Below are positions 1 to 9,948 of a DNA stretch of 64,000 nt, one piece after another. The stretch is from Cladophialophora immunda (Eukaryota > Ascomycota > Eurotiomycetes > Chaetothyriales > Herpotrichiellaceae): the NCBI RefSeq assembly GCF_000835495.1, contig NW_015622546.1, positions 2,482,883 to 2,546,882 on the forward strand, given 5' to 3'. The position numbers and the translations under genes are program-made. Positions within the stretch are counted from its first letter, which is position 1. Each line of letters starts with the position of its first letter. The notes under the pieces are model-generated. The model had not been told where the DNA came from, made no database searches, and saw only the letters and a list, made by a program, of their open reading frames with translations.

Positions 1-312
1 CAGACAACTGCGCGAGCTCAAGCCCTTTCTCATCCCCAGCCCTTTTCGCTGCAAGTCAGTCTTGGGGAATACGTGGGCTCGGATCTTGTTGCAAGATCTG
101 CGGATCCCCCGTTTGGGTGTTCAGCCTTGCGTCTCCTACACATGTTTGTCGTAAATGGTGAGCTCTGGTTAGACTATGTAGCCAGACCATTATAAGAGCT
201 GCATTATATCCATGTACAAGATAGATCCTTCGAAGTAAAATGACTGTCATCAGCAGCTAAATCGGACCGGACTGCATTTTGTATCCGCCTCGGCGGCGAA
301 ATTGCTCACTTT
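1..312. other. Left-edge intergenic, 3' side of the GH31 gene
   Basis: Sequence downstream of the GH31 stop codon. I see no coding signal, repeat or RNA gene here. Confidence 0.5.
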
Positions 313-2712
313 TCATACCCTCTCAAAAACCGGCATCACAGCCAGCGGACACTCCACTTCCACCCTCCTTCCACCTTCAAAGATCTGCACATCTTTAGCC
401 TCTCCATCGTCAAACCTCTTCCACTTGGCCGCTATGGGCAAATACACATTCCTCCTTGTCAAGCCCGGGTACATGACCGGAGCCACGAGATACTTCTGTC
501 CAAACATATATTGGTCCTCTACGTCCCAGCACTCTTTATCGTCAGGAAACTCCAGGAACAGTGTCCTAATCACCGGTGTGCCCTTATGGTGCGCTTGGGC
601 CATGAGGTCGCGGATATACGGACGGAGTCTCTCGCGCAGGAAAAGGTATTTTTTCATGATCTGGTAACACTCTTCGCCGTAGCACCAGATTTCATTCGGG
701 GCACCAGAGAGGCAGGTTGCACCGCCCGTGGTGCCGTGTTGAGGCTGTTTGGGTTCACGATCACCATGGAGGCGGAAGACGGGACAGAAGCAGCCTGGTG
801 TTTGCAGAATCGTAATCAGCACTATGGGAGCATGGACGGCAACGTAGGATGTTCTCTTTCTTGATGCACTCACCGTACTGAAACCACCGAGTGCAGAGCT
901 CACGAAATTCAGGGTGCTTAGGATTGCCTCCATGGAAGCCACCTAGCTGGAGTCAGCACAGCGTACGGTGCAGAGGTCACAGAATCGACTTGCCAATGTC
1001 CGTAGTCCACCATGGGATGCCGGCGATCCCAACATTTAGACCAGCCGCGAACTGGTCTCGAAAACTCTCCCAGCTGCTCGCAATATCACCACTCCACAGC
1101 AACGTCCCAAACCTCTGACTTCCGGCCCAAGCACAACGGATGAGATTGCAGACATCCTTCTGTTTGCCATCCTTCACCATTCCTTCATAGAACGCCTTGG
1201 CATATTCCACTGGATACGCGTTTCCTGTGCTCAACACACTTCCGCTATGGTACCGATAAACATCAAAATCATAGGCACTGTACTCCGGCTCTGCTTCGTC
1301 AAGCCAGAAGAGCTTCACACCCTTGTCGTAGTAATTCTTCTTGACTGTGTTCCAGACAAACTCTCTCGTCGCCGGGTTCGTGAAATCGGCGTGGACCGTC
1401 TCGCCTTGAAAGTCCATTGAGATCCGCAGCCCTCGGTCTTGCCGTATCAGAAGTCCGTTTTCCAGCATATGGTCGTAGTTCTCGGATCGCTTGTCGACGG
1501 TGGGCCAGATGGATACGAGGAGCTCAATGTTCATCGACTGAAGCTCCTTGATCATGTCGTCTGTAACGCCATGTTTCACGAGGTTTCGTCAGAGCTGTAT
1601 TCTTCCACCTTGATAATAGGGCCCTTTTCGGGGGCAGAGTGAGGTGAGAAAGAGTCGAATTGCAGTTTGATGGCTGAAGGAGGAGGGGGGAAATGGAATT
1701 CAGGCGCTGACTCTGTCGCTGACTCCTTCCACGTTGACAGCAGTCTTCGCATGGCAGACTCACCGGGGTCTTTCCAGTACGTCGGGTCGAACTTCCATTC
1801 TCCTTGCTTTGGCCCTGTTGTGTCGCGTCAGTTACCTTTGGGAAGGCGTCTCATGACCATGAAATTCGCGCGTGCCGACCTACAATGAAAGAAGTCCACC
1901 ACAATGACATCAAGAGGCAAATCGCGTTTTCGATACTCTCGTGCAACATCCAGGAGCTCTTCCTGAGTCTGATATCTTAACTTGCATTGCCAGAAGCCTA
2001 GTCCGTATTCTGGCATCATTGGCACCTTGCCCGTGATATCCGCATAAGCTTCGACAATTTGGGTGGGAGTGTCACAAGCCACAACCCAATAATCCAGTAT
2101 CCTCGTGGAATAGGCCTCGAAGCTCATCGTGTTCTTCCCCAAGACAGCTCTGCCGACGGCTGGGTTGTTCCAAAGCATGCCATACCCGAGGTTCGAGAGC
2201 ATGAAGGGAACGCTCGCTTGAGAATTGCGCTGGGCCATCTCAAGGTCAAGCCCTTTGAGGTCGAGAAATGGATGCTGGTACTGGCCCATGCCATAGATCT
2301 TCTCGTTCCGATCAATGGATTCCAGACGGTAGGTCAAATGGTAGTCCCCGCCCAGTATGGGCTTGAACTCACGTGCCTCGATCATCAAGGCGCTGCATTT
2401 TGGGTCCTCCACATCGGAACGGTTGCGCTGGTATTCTTCCAGTAACAGCTCGCCCTTGGCATTCTTGATGGTGATCTTGCCGCGTGAAGATATTGTGGCA
2501 CAAACATTGCCATTGCTGATTGATGCATGTCCGTCGTGCATAGAAATCGACACATCGGTCTTTGGAGGCGTGACAGTCAAAGCCCAGTTCTCCGACGGAA
2601 GAGTATGAAACTTGGTGGCACGAACCCGAAGGGCATTGGGGCCCCACGCTTCGATCTGGACACGTTCGGAATCGTAGGTATAATGCAGAGTGTCGTCCTT
2701 GGAGAGTAACAT
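313..2712 (-). CDS. GH31 α-xylosidase/α-glucosidase, intracellular
   Basis: Glycoside hydrolase family 31 enzyme that removes terminal α-xylosyl or α-glucosyl units. Exons on the minus strand: 2712-1884, 1814-1764, 1560-994, 942-874, 794-313, giving 665 residues. The N-terminal β-sandwich (residues about 1-250) leads into a TIM barrel with the text VIVVDFFHWPKQGEW. The predicted nucleophile is the Asp in FWLDEAEPE (about residue 381) and the predicted acid/base the Asp in WSGDIASSW (about 452), followed by GIPWWTTDIGGFHGG. The WLDEAEPE form resembles α-xylosidases more than starch-type α-glucosidases, but substrate is inferred. No signal peptide is visible, so it probably acts on imported oligosaccharides. 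The intron at 943-993 begins with GC instead of GT; using it restores the conserved DIGGFHGG junction. Start codon: first ATG of the conserved N-terminus. Confidence 0.9.
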
Positions 2713-3520
2713 GGTTGGGATTCCTCAGGCTGGCTATCTCAATGCGTCTGGGCTTCACGCGCGAGGCACGAGTCAATCTTCAGACCTTGTAGCTTTGAAG
2801 AATGTGCTGGGGTTGCCCGCCAGATCCAAGCTAAAAGAGAAGGTTATAGACTCCTACCGCGTGGCGTGGCTATGCAGTACAAAACCGTTGCCTGATCAGC
2901 CACGGAGTTTCTCAAATGAGTTCTTCCGCCCGGCTGAATTGCGGAGATGGGTCTTTGATATCAGGCACATTTCGGCTGCCCACCAGTTCCGTCCATAATC
3001 ATCCTTACCGTTCGCGACGGGGCTCTTCGTGGTAATGCTCCACGGTGCTCTTCACATTCGCGGTGCATAATCTCCAATTGGGAGTTTTCAAGAGAGGGTG
3101 GCAGAACGCACAAGGGGCTGAACGCGCCGAGACACCGCGCGGACAACCCAGACCCAGGGTGGAAGGTCCATTTGAGCATTGGAAGGGTCATTTGACCTCT
3201 AGGATCAGAAGCCTAATCCAGAACGAGGGCGTGCTGTCATCGAAGATTGATTTGATCGATCTTTGCTATCGATCGCCGGTCTCATCTCAGTTACAATCCA
3301 CGAGGTGGAACAGTTTTTTATCCGTCGGCGCTCCACCCCCGGAATCACGTGCTCAACGCAGCCTGATATTATCACTGATCACGTGTCAGGCTGGGACAGG
3401 ATCCTCTCTGCAAGTACTCAATAGATACTCCGTAGAAATCCCACACATCCTATCCCGTTCCATCCGTCCCAGGCGACATATCCAGAACGACCATTCCAAG
3501 TTCACATCCAAGTGGCACGC
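2713..3520. promoter_or_regulatory. Intergenic region: LSH 3' end and GH31 promoter
   Basis: Both flanking genes run leftward, so this holds the 3' end of the SNF2 gene and the promoter of the GH31 gene. Two TCACGTG E-boxes lie 34 bases apart at 3345-3351 and 3379-3385, a sequence bound by fungal bHLH regulators in general. Which factor, if any, acts here is unknown. No coding signal. Confidence 0.45.
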
Positions 3521-6259
3521 TCATCGTGGCTTGCTCCTGACCGTCAAATCGTCAAGGACATCTGTCGTTGTTCCTCCCCTTTTGGTTTCAGCAACTTGGA
3601 ACGCACTTCCTTCACCTCCCATATCCAATCCCTTCGCGGCCCGCTCATAAGCTTCGTTGCTCCGATCCGTCAAAATCTTCAGCTCCTCTTCGCTCAGGAT
3701 CGATCTCCTCTTTTTGTGCTTTTCTTGCCCATTGTTCTCGTCTTCCTCTAGATGCGGGACATCATACTTCTCAAAGTCGTCGTTGACAAGCGCGCCTCTA
3801 ATGTCATCCGTATCGACGCCGGACGAAAGAAGAGATTTGAATTTACCCTTTTGAATGACCAGTTTCTCCAGTTTCCTCTTCGTATCTGCCTTGAGCAGCA
3901 GTGTCTCCTCTACCGTTCCCCTGGTCGCGAGACGGTACACAATGACGGGTTTCGTCTGACCGATACGATGTGCGCGATCCATGGCCTGCAAGTCCTGCTG
4001 CGGGTTCCAGTCTGAGTCGAATAGAATCACAGTATCTGCTGCAGTCAAATTGATCCCTTGCCCGCCAGCTCGTGTCGTCAAGAGGAACAAATTGTAAGAC
4101 TTGTCCGTGTTGAATTTGGTGATCTGCTCGTAGCGCTCTTCTTGGGCAACCGAGCCGTCAATGCGGCACGCCTTCCAACCGCGCAGTTCAACCGCGTACG
4201 TTTCCAAGATATCCAGTGTAGTTTTGAATTGGCTGAAGATGAGAACTTTATGTCCTAATTTGAAGAGTCGGGGAAGAAGTGTGTCGAGCACGAGAATCTT
4301 GCCCGAGGCCGTGACTAGACTTTCATCAACGTGTGGGTAGTTGCCTGATCGCTCTTCGGCTGCTGTACTTGGTTTCCAGGGCCAGTAGAAATTGTGCGGA
4401 CTGTTGCACGCGAGACGGGCTTGCATCAAAGGATTCTGCAGCTTCTTGGAGGCGATCTCCTTTTTTGCAAGTTTGAATGTCTGGGCTCTCTCGAGCTCTT
4501 CTGCTTCCTCGGACGAGACGTTCTGTGAGGCTGGCGATGGAGACGCGCGGTCCAGGTTGACATCTTCTTCACCTTGTTCAATTCGACGAAGGCGAGCATT
4601 GAATTCCTGGTCCGTTACATCTCGATAGCTTGTGCGTGCCGATTTGCGTCCCCGCCGGATCGAGCCAGTAGAAGCAACAGAAGCTGGCGTTGAGTCTCGG
4701 CTTGGTTTCCAGCTCTTCGCGGGCGTCCCGCGCCCGCTGGCAGTCGCTTTCCGCTTGAGAGAAGCAGTCCGGCTTCTGGCCTCAATGCGTTCGGCAGCCT
4801 TCTCTTCCAAATATGATCTGCTCGTGCCTGCTAAGATTTCCCGGTACAATTCCTTCTGTTCAGAGGTCAGAGGTGCATACAGAATATACTCCCGTTTCTT
4901 GGGAAGGTCCGACTCAACGTCCGCTTTGACCCTTCGAAGTAGGAACGGCTTCAGAATGGCATGCATTGTCGACACGAGATTATTCCTGCGGCTCAACGTC
5001 TTCTCGTCAGCTTCCTTCTTGCCTTCCAGCACACTCGAGAAGTCGAACCACCGCTCAAAACTGTCAAGGTCATTGAACACTTCGGGCAGCAAGAAGTGCA
5101 GGAGTGACCAAAGTTCCGCGATGTTGTTCTGGAGAGGTGTGCCTGTGATCAGAAGTCGATTGGCAGAGTTGTATGTCATCAACTCTTTGATCAGTTTGCA
5201 GTTCATGTTCTTCAGGCGATGGCCCTCGTCCACAATGATATATTTCCATTGATAGGTTGCCAGAAATTTCCGATCATTCATGCAAATTTCGTAGCTGGTG
5301 ACGACGATCGGAAACTCGTACTTGAATTGATCTTGCATCCTCATCTTTTTCCGCCTCATCGCCTCGCGCTCATCCTTGCTTCCATGGTAGAGTATCGTGT
5401 TGATACTCGGAGTCCAATGTTTGAACTCTTCAACCCAGTTGCGCACGGTACTTAGAGGAGCGGCGATCAAGAAGGGCCCGGAGATATTGTTCTCTTTGAA
5501 GAATGCAATCAATGAGATGGCTTGCAACGTCTTTCCCAGGCCCATCTCGTCCGCCAAGATGCCAGAGAGACCGTTCATCCAAAGCGATTTCAACCACTCT
5601 AGGCCTTCAAGTTGGTAGTGCTTCATCTTTCCACCAGTGACTAGAGAGGGTTGCTCAGTCGCGACAAGATCCTGGGTCCCAAGTCCCTCGCCTTCATATT
5701 CATCGGCGGCCTCTGCAAGGGCTTCTTGGACTGTTGGACCCTCTTTGGAAGCCTCAATAGCCTCCGAACCGAAGTAATCGGTTATGTTTCTCCTCCCAAC
5801 ATTACCCTTATTAGGCTGTCGTCCTCGCCCCCGAGTGGCCTTCTTCTCGTCTTTCCCCTGCGCTCCTGTCGGGTGCTCATCTTGAGCATGTGTTCTTGCA
5901 GACTTTCTTGTAGGCCCTTTCGACTCAGCAGTTTTGGCGGCTTCATGCTTCTGTTTCGCAGCAGCCCGTCGAGCTTGCTCTTGATTACGCTTCTGCTCCT
6001 GCTTCATCTTGTCTGCCATAATCGCAACGAAGACTGAGCTCGTCTTGAGGAGATTCGTGAGTGCCCGTGACTTGTAGTCCATCTCCTCGCCATCATCAGC
6101 ATCCACGTTCATTTTATCTGCATCTTGCTCTTTCTTGTCTCCGTCGGCCTCTGCCTTGGCCTCTGAGAGACTGCCATTGAGTGGCGAAGACGGCGGGGTG
6201 CTTTTACCGGAAGACATAGCTGGTGTCGTTGGCTCTGAGGTCGCAGAACTTGTTGCCAT
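3521..6259 (-). CDS. irc5: LSH/HELLS/DDM1-type SNF2 chromatin remodeller (Irc5/MUS-30 class)
   Basis: Single-exon, 912-residue SNF2 ATPase of the LSH/DDM1/Irc5 subfamily, a nuclear remodeller linked to genome stability and, in some eukaryotes, DNA methylation. The N-terminus (1-195) is acidic and basic low-complexity text. The helicase core starts at MKHYQLEGLEWL; Walker A is DEMGLGKT (about 237-244), the Walker B/DEAH-like box is VDEGHRLKN (about 345), motif IV text is VLIFSQFKTTLDIL (about 671), and motif VI is MDRAHRIGQ (about 761). Between the lobes is a Ser/Arg-rich insert of roughly 100 residues, as in fungal homologues. RRNITDYF (156-163) resembles a PCNA-binding PIP box with Gln replaced by Arg. 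Upstream lie two MCB boxes. Confidence is high for the family, slightly lower for exact orthology. Confidence 0.93.
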   Translation of the reverse strand: MATSSATSEPTTPAMSSGKSTPPSSPLNGSLSEAKAEADGDKKEQDADKMNVDADDGEEMDYKSRALTNLLKTSSVFVAIMADKMKQEQKRNQEQARRAAAKQKHEAAKTAESKGPTRKSARTHAQDEHPTGAQGKDEKKATRGRGRQPNKGNVGRRNITDYFGSEAIEASKEGPTVQEALAEAADEYEGEGLGTQDLVATEQPSLVTGGKMKHYQLEGLEWLKSLWMNGLSGILADEMGLGKTLQAISLIAFFKENNISGPFLIAAPLSTVRNWVEEFKHWTPSINTILYHGSKDEREAMRRKKMRMQDQFKYEFPIVVTSYEICMNDRKFLATYQWKYIIVDEGHRLKNMNCKLIKELMTYNSANRLLITGTPLQNNIAELWSLLHFLLPEVFNDLDSFERWFDFSSVLEGKKEADEKTLSRRNNLVSTMHAILKPFLLRRVKADVESDLPKKREYILYAPLTSEQKELYREILAGTSRSYLEEKAAERIEARSRTASLKRKATASGRGTPAKSWKPSRDSTPASVASTGSIRRGRKSARTSYRDVTDQEFNARLRRIEQGEEDVNLDRASPSPASQNVSSEEAEELERAQTFKLAKKEIASKKLQNPLMQARLACNSPHNFYWPWKPSTAAEERSGNYPHVDESLVTASGKILVLDTLLPRLFKLGHKVLIFSQFKTTLDILETYAVELRGWKACRIDGSVAQEERYEQITKFNTDKSYNLFLLTTRAGGQGINLTAADTVILFDSDWNPQQDLQAMDRAHRIGQTKPVIVYRLATRGTVEETLLLKADTKRKLEKLVIQKGKFKSLLSSGVDTDDIRGALVNDDFEKYDVPHLEEDENNGQEKHKKRRSILSEEELKILTDRSNEAYERAAKGLDMGGEGSAFQVAETKRGGTTTDVLDDLTVRSKPR

Positions 6260-6860
6260 AACGATCGCTGTATTCTAGATGAGGGTAGTGAAGGGAGAAC
6301 CGAAGGCACTATTATCCAATTGAAGGTCTCCTGCGCAATAACTCTCAGCAAACGACGGCAATAGCGGTGATTGAACAGAGGGTTTTGGTCTCCATAGACG
6401 TTAACACGAGATCTTAAGAGAAAAGGAGGCCTCGACTCGTCGGCCGGTTCAGCTCAGGGTGTATTCCAGTGCCTCGATCTGAGCCCGCCACGGCTGGCCC
6501 CTTGCTGGAAGAATGTGGTGTCGTCACGGAAAAGTGGAAAGACACGCCCTTTCGCGATCCACTATACGCGTTCGAGTACGCGTTAATCGGCGCTAAGATC
6601 TCAATTACTAAACTGTTCATCACCGCTTGCACCCTGTTGCCTGCGTGTTGCCTGCCTCCTGTCCACTGTGGGATTAGCATGTTACTCGGTCAGGAGAAAT
6701 CAAATAGTACGCAGCAATTGTGCTTCAATCGAAACGGTCAATGTTACGGGTATTTCTCTGTTATAATGCAACTTTGCTATTCCCTAGTCATAACACGATC
6801 ATCAACCCTGTACTCGTGGAAATCCAGCACAATTATCAAAACACTCAGCATCTTAGCATC
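6260..6860. promoter_or_regulatory. MCM2 3' end and promoter of the SNF2 gene
   Basis: Gene-free stretch between the MCM2 stop and the SNF2 start, both genes leftward. It contains two exact ACGCGT boxes (listed separately) and a nearby TTCGCGA. No convincing coding potential on either strand. Confidence 0.5.
6566..6583. promoter_or_regulatory. Two MCB (MluI cell-cycle) boxes
   Basis: ACGCGT occurs at 6566-6571 and again at 6578-6583, a 12-base spacing, about 310 bases upstream of the SNF2 start codon. In yeasts MBF binds ACGCGT to drive G1/S transcription of replication genes. TTCGCGA at 6551-6557, close to an SBF/E2F-type site, adds to the cluster. Function here is inferred from sequence and from the replication-linked gene downstream. 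Confidence 0.55.
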
Positions 6861-9605
6861 TCATGCTGCCACCGTTGCTACCGAATTGGCACCTCTTCCA
6901 GCCATGCGAGTACGCTGACGCTCTGGGCGACGCAACGTGTATCTGCAACCTCATGTCAGCGAGATGTCAAACTCAACTTAGTTGGTAACCTACTTCGCGA
7001 ATGCTCTGGCAAGCGCCTTCTTGCAGCTAAGCTTTTGACTGCCGACAAACGAGTCGACAGTCACTGCAATCGCACGATCAATGTCTTGCGAAGAGCAGAA
7101 ATCAGATAGTCTCATCTTGCAGAATGCTTCTGCAATTCTCATGATTGCTTCAAGGTGACGGACCTGCAAGGGAGTCAGTCAGTCAAATACCGCCATACAG
7201 TTGCATCCTAGCGACTCACCGTGATGGGATACGCGCCCGTTGCGAGGGATTCTCTTCGCATGTCTGCGAACAGCCTGGCCACTTTATCCTGATCGATCTG
7301 ATAAAGCTTCGGCCGGCACTTTTCCCGAGCATACAGGATATACTTGCGGAGCAACTCCTGCGGAATGGCTCCCTCTTGTTGTGGTTCGCCGTTGTTGATT
7401 GCATTCTCCTGTTCGGTTTCCATGGCGGCAGTATCTCCAGCATCGGTCTCGAGCCTTGCCGGGTGCGCTCGTCCATGACTGTTGACCACAAAGTTTGCAA
7501 GCCGCTCGTCTTCAGCCGGGTCAACAGTATCCCTGACCACGCACAGAATGTCGAAACGAGACAAGATCGGCTCCGTGAGTTCGACGTTTTGACTGAAGGG
7601 AATGGTGCTGTTGTATCTTCCTCCGCTCGGATTGGCTGCCGCGACGATGGCACAGCGTGCCTGAAGTGTGGTAACAATCCCAGCCTTGCTGATTGAGATG
7701 GTTTGTTGTTCCATGGCCTCGTGAATAGAAGTTCGATCGGCATCGTTCATCTTGTCGAATTCGTCGATCAGGCAGGTCCCTCGATCAGCCAGGACTAGAG
7801 CACCGCCTTCAAGTCCCCATTCTTGTGTGAGGGGATCTTTGCGCACAGACGCAGTCAAACCTACTGCGGAAGCACCCTGTCCTGTAGCAAAGACAGCTCG
7901 ATGCGCGGTCTTTTCGATATATTTCAACACTTGCGACTTGGCCGTGCCAGGGTCACCAAGCAGTAGGACATTGATATCACCACGGATCTTGTGTTTCCCC
8001 CGGGCCTCTTTGCTCACACCACCGAAAAGAGATAGTGCAACTGCCGTTTTGATATCCCGATGCCCATAAATTGAAGGGGCAATGGAATCGACTATCTTTT
8101 CCACGATGTTAGCATCTTTTGAAAGAGCTCGGATCTGTCGTTCATCCTCCTCTGTCAGTCGGAAGCCAGCGAGCTGATCATGAGTCTTGATGATGTGGTT
8201 GGCTTCGAGCATGGTCGCAAACACAGGGAAGCCATTCTTGTTATTCAGTTGGCCACTGTAGTTATTGCGATAAATCGCAGTTACTTCAACCTCTTCACCA
8301 GGTTTCGCCTTGTCGATCAAGTCTGCAAGAAGAATGACCTCTCGATGTCGTGGTAAACGGCCCGCTGGTACGGTACCGGGAGACTCCTGCAAAGTCAACT
8401 TTTGATAGTTCCGGTAGACGGTCTTCTCGCTGTTCAGCGTGAAAGGTCCCCGAGATTGACAGTTCTGGCAGAAGGTTAACTTGACTTCGGTTGATGTTGA
8501 TTCCTGGGCAAATGGTCCAAGAGTAACACCGCACTTCTGACATGTAAATTTGACCATCTGAAGCTGTGGGAAGACACCAGTTCGTCTGGTAACCACTCCA
8601 GAAACCCGAACAAGACAATTAAGATGCGACTGCCGGAGTTGCCGCAAAGTATATTGGACTGGCAAATCTGAAATTCGGACATGAATCTCCGGATGGATCA
8701 ATTCATAGTTTGGATAATGCAGTCGGACAACCTCAAAGGCGGCTTTGTCGAAGATCTTGAGCATCTCTGACGGAGCATTGGCAAGGAAATACGCCAGGAT
8801 AGCTTTGGTGGAAGCAAGATGATCGTACGAGACTTCAAGCGACTCTGAGTTAACCTCGCCCAAAGTGCGAATGCGGGTGCCGTACACCGACGTGGCGTTG
8901 GCATCGATGTACTCCGTCAGAAATGACTTGAACTCGCGAGCAATGGTCTTCATGACTGAAGGGAGCGTAACCCATTCCGTAATGTTAGATGCCTTAACAT
9001 CTTGCAATGTCTCCAAGGAGAGTTCTTCCTCCATAATGTTCTCATCAAGATCCATGTCGTCTTGATCCTCGTCGTAGTGATGGCGGCGTCTCCGCGGCTG
9101 CTTGGTCAAGTCGATCCCAGCGTCGTCGTCGTCGTCCGGCATGAATGCTGCCGGCATGCGACGTCTCCGAGCGAGCTCACGGTCGCGCTTGTTGAGGCGC
9201 GCTTCCAATTGACGCCGGGAAGCTAGGTCGAGTTCGTCGTAATCGCCTTCATCATCGATCATTCGACCTTGATATGTCTCTTGGTCGCGGCGTTCGCGTT
9301 CATCATTCATAAAATTGTCTCCAAAGAGGTCAATGCCATCTTCATCTTCAGCCATTTCGTCGGCGTCGTCGATGTCACCAATGAGGTCGTCCTCCGTTTG
9401 CAGTTCATCATCCCCTAGATCATCATTCTCGTTTGTAGGAAGCATGGGCGGCGAAGAGGGGAGGGCTGCCCAAGTTAGATTCTTCGACCTTCGGAGAGCG
9501 AGCGTTCAGCTTACCGGCTGGTGATGAAGACATGATCTCGTCCTCTTCGTCGCGAGCCCTCTTCCGTCTGCTGGCGTTACCTGGCCCTCTATTTGCCGCG
9601 GACAT
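6861..9605 (-). CDS. mcm2: DNA replication licensing factor MCM2
   Basis: Subunit of the hexameric MCM2-7 replicative helicase, loaded at origins in G1. Minus-strand exons: 9605-9515, 9465-7220, 7163-6994, 6942-6861, giving 862 residues, normal for fungal MCM2. The N-terminus is acidic and serine-rich (SSPAALPSSPPMLP, then D/E tracts), as expected for the histone-binding and DDK-target tail. A C2-C2 zinc finger (CQKC...CQNC) follows. The AAA+ core has Walker A GDPGTAKS (about 532), Walker B CLIDEFDKM, and the arginine finger SRFDILCVV. The C-terminal exons supply the conserved TVRHLEAIMRIAEAF text and the ending ARAFAKYTLRRPERQ. The start is the ATG giving MSAANRGPG; splicing from there joins the conserved acidic region. 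An MCB box sits upstream. Confidence 0.97.
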
Positions 9606-9948
9606 GCTGGGTCGAAGCGGTGAACTTGGAAAGTCAGCATTCCTGATAGAAGTGAAGAGAGGGTTCAGACTCTATGAATCTGCATACCTCATGATTTTGC
9701 GATTCTTCGTAGAGGCCAACCGTTGAAGTCTAGTATGGAAGGGGTTGAAGTGAGTAAGGAGGGACGCAGTTCTTAAAACCACTTTACGCGCGAAGACGCG
9801 TTCCACAAAACACGCTAAATCTCTCCAAAGTGGGGAATTGAGGTCATCCCGAGTCCGATTCCCTGCGAGTCTCTCCCGCAGATGTTTGTGGCCTTTTGAA
9901 TCGACAGCTCCATCGTTCTTCTTTTCTCTCCCACTCTGAATCACGACA
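9606..9948. promoter_or_regulatory. Shared promoter of MCM2 and the UBR7-like gene
   Basis: 343 bases separate two divergent start codons. The region holds an MCB box on the MCM2 side (separate entry). No open frame of interest. Confidence 0.6.
9786..9801. promoter_or_regulatory. MCB-type element upstream of MCM2
   Basis: ACGCGC at 9786-9791 is followed by an exact ACGCGT at 9796-9801, about 190 bases upstream of the MCM2 start codon. MCM genes are classical G1/S targets of MBF, which binds ACGCGT, so the location fits. The assignment rests on motif and context only. Confidence 0.6.
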
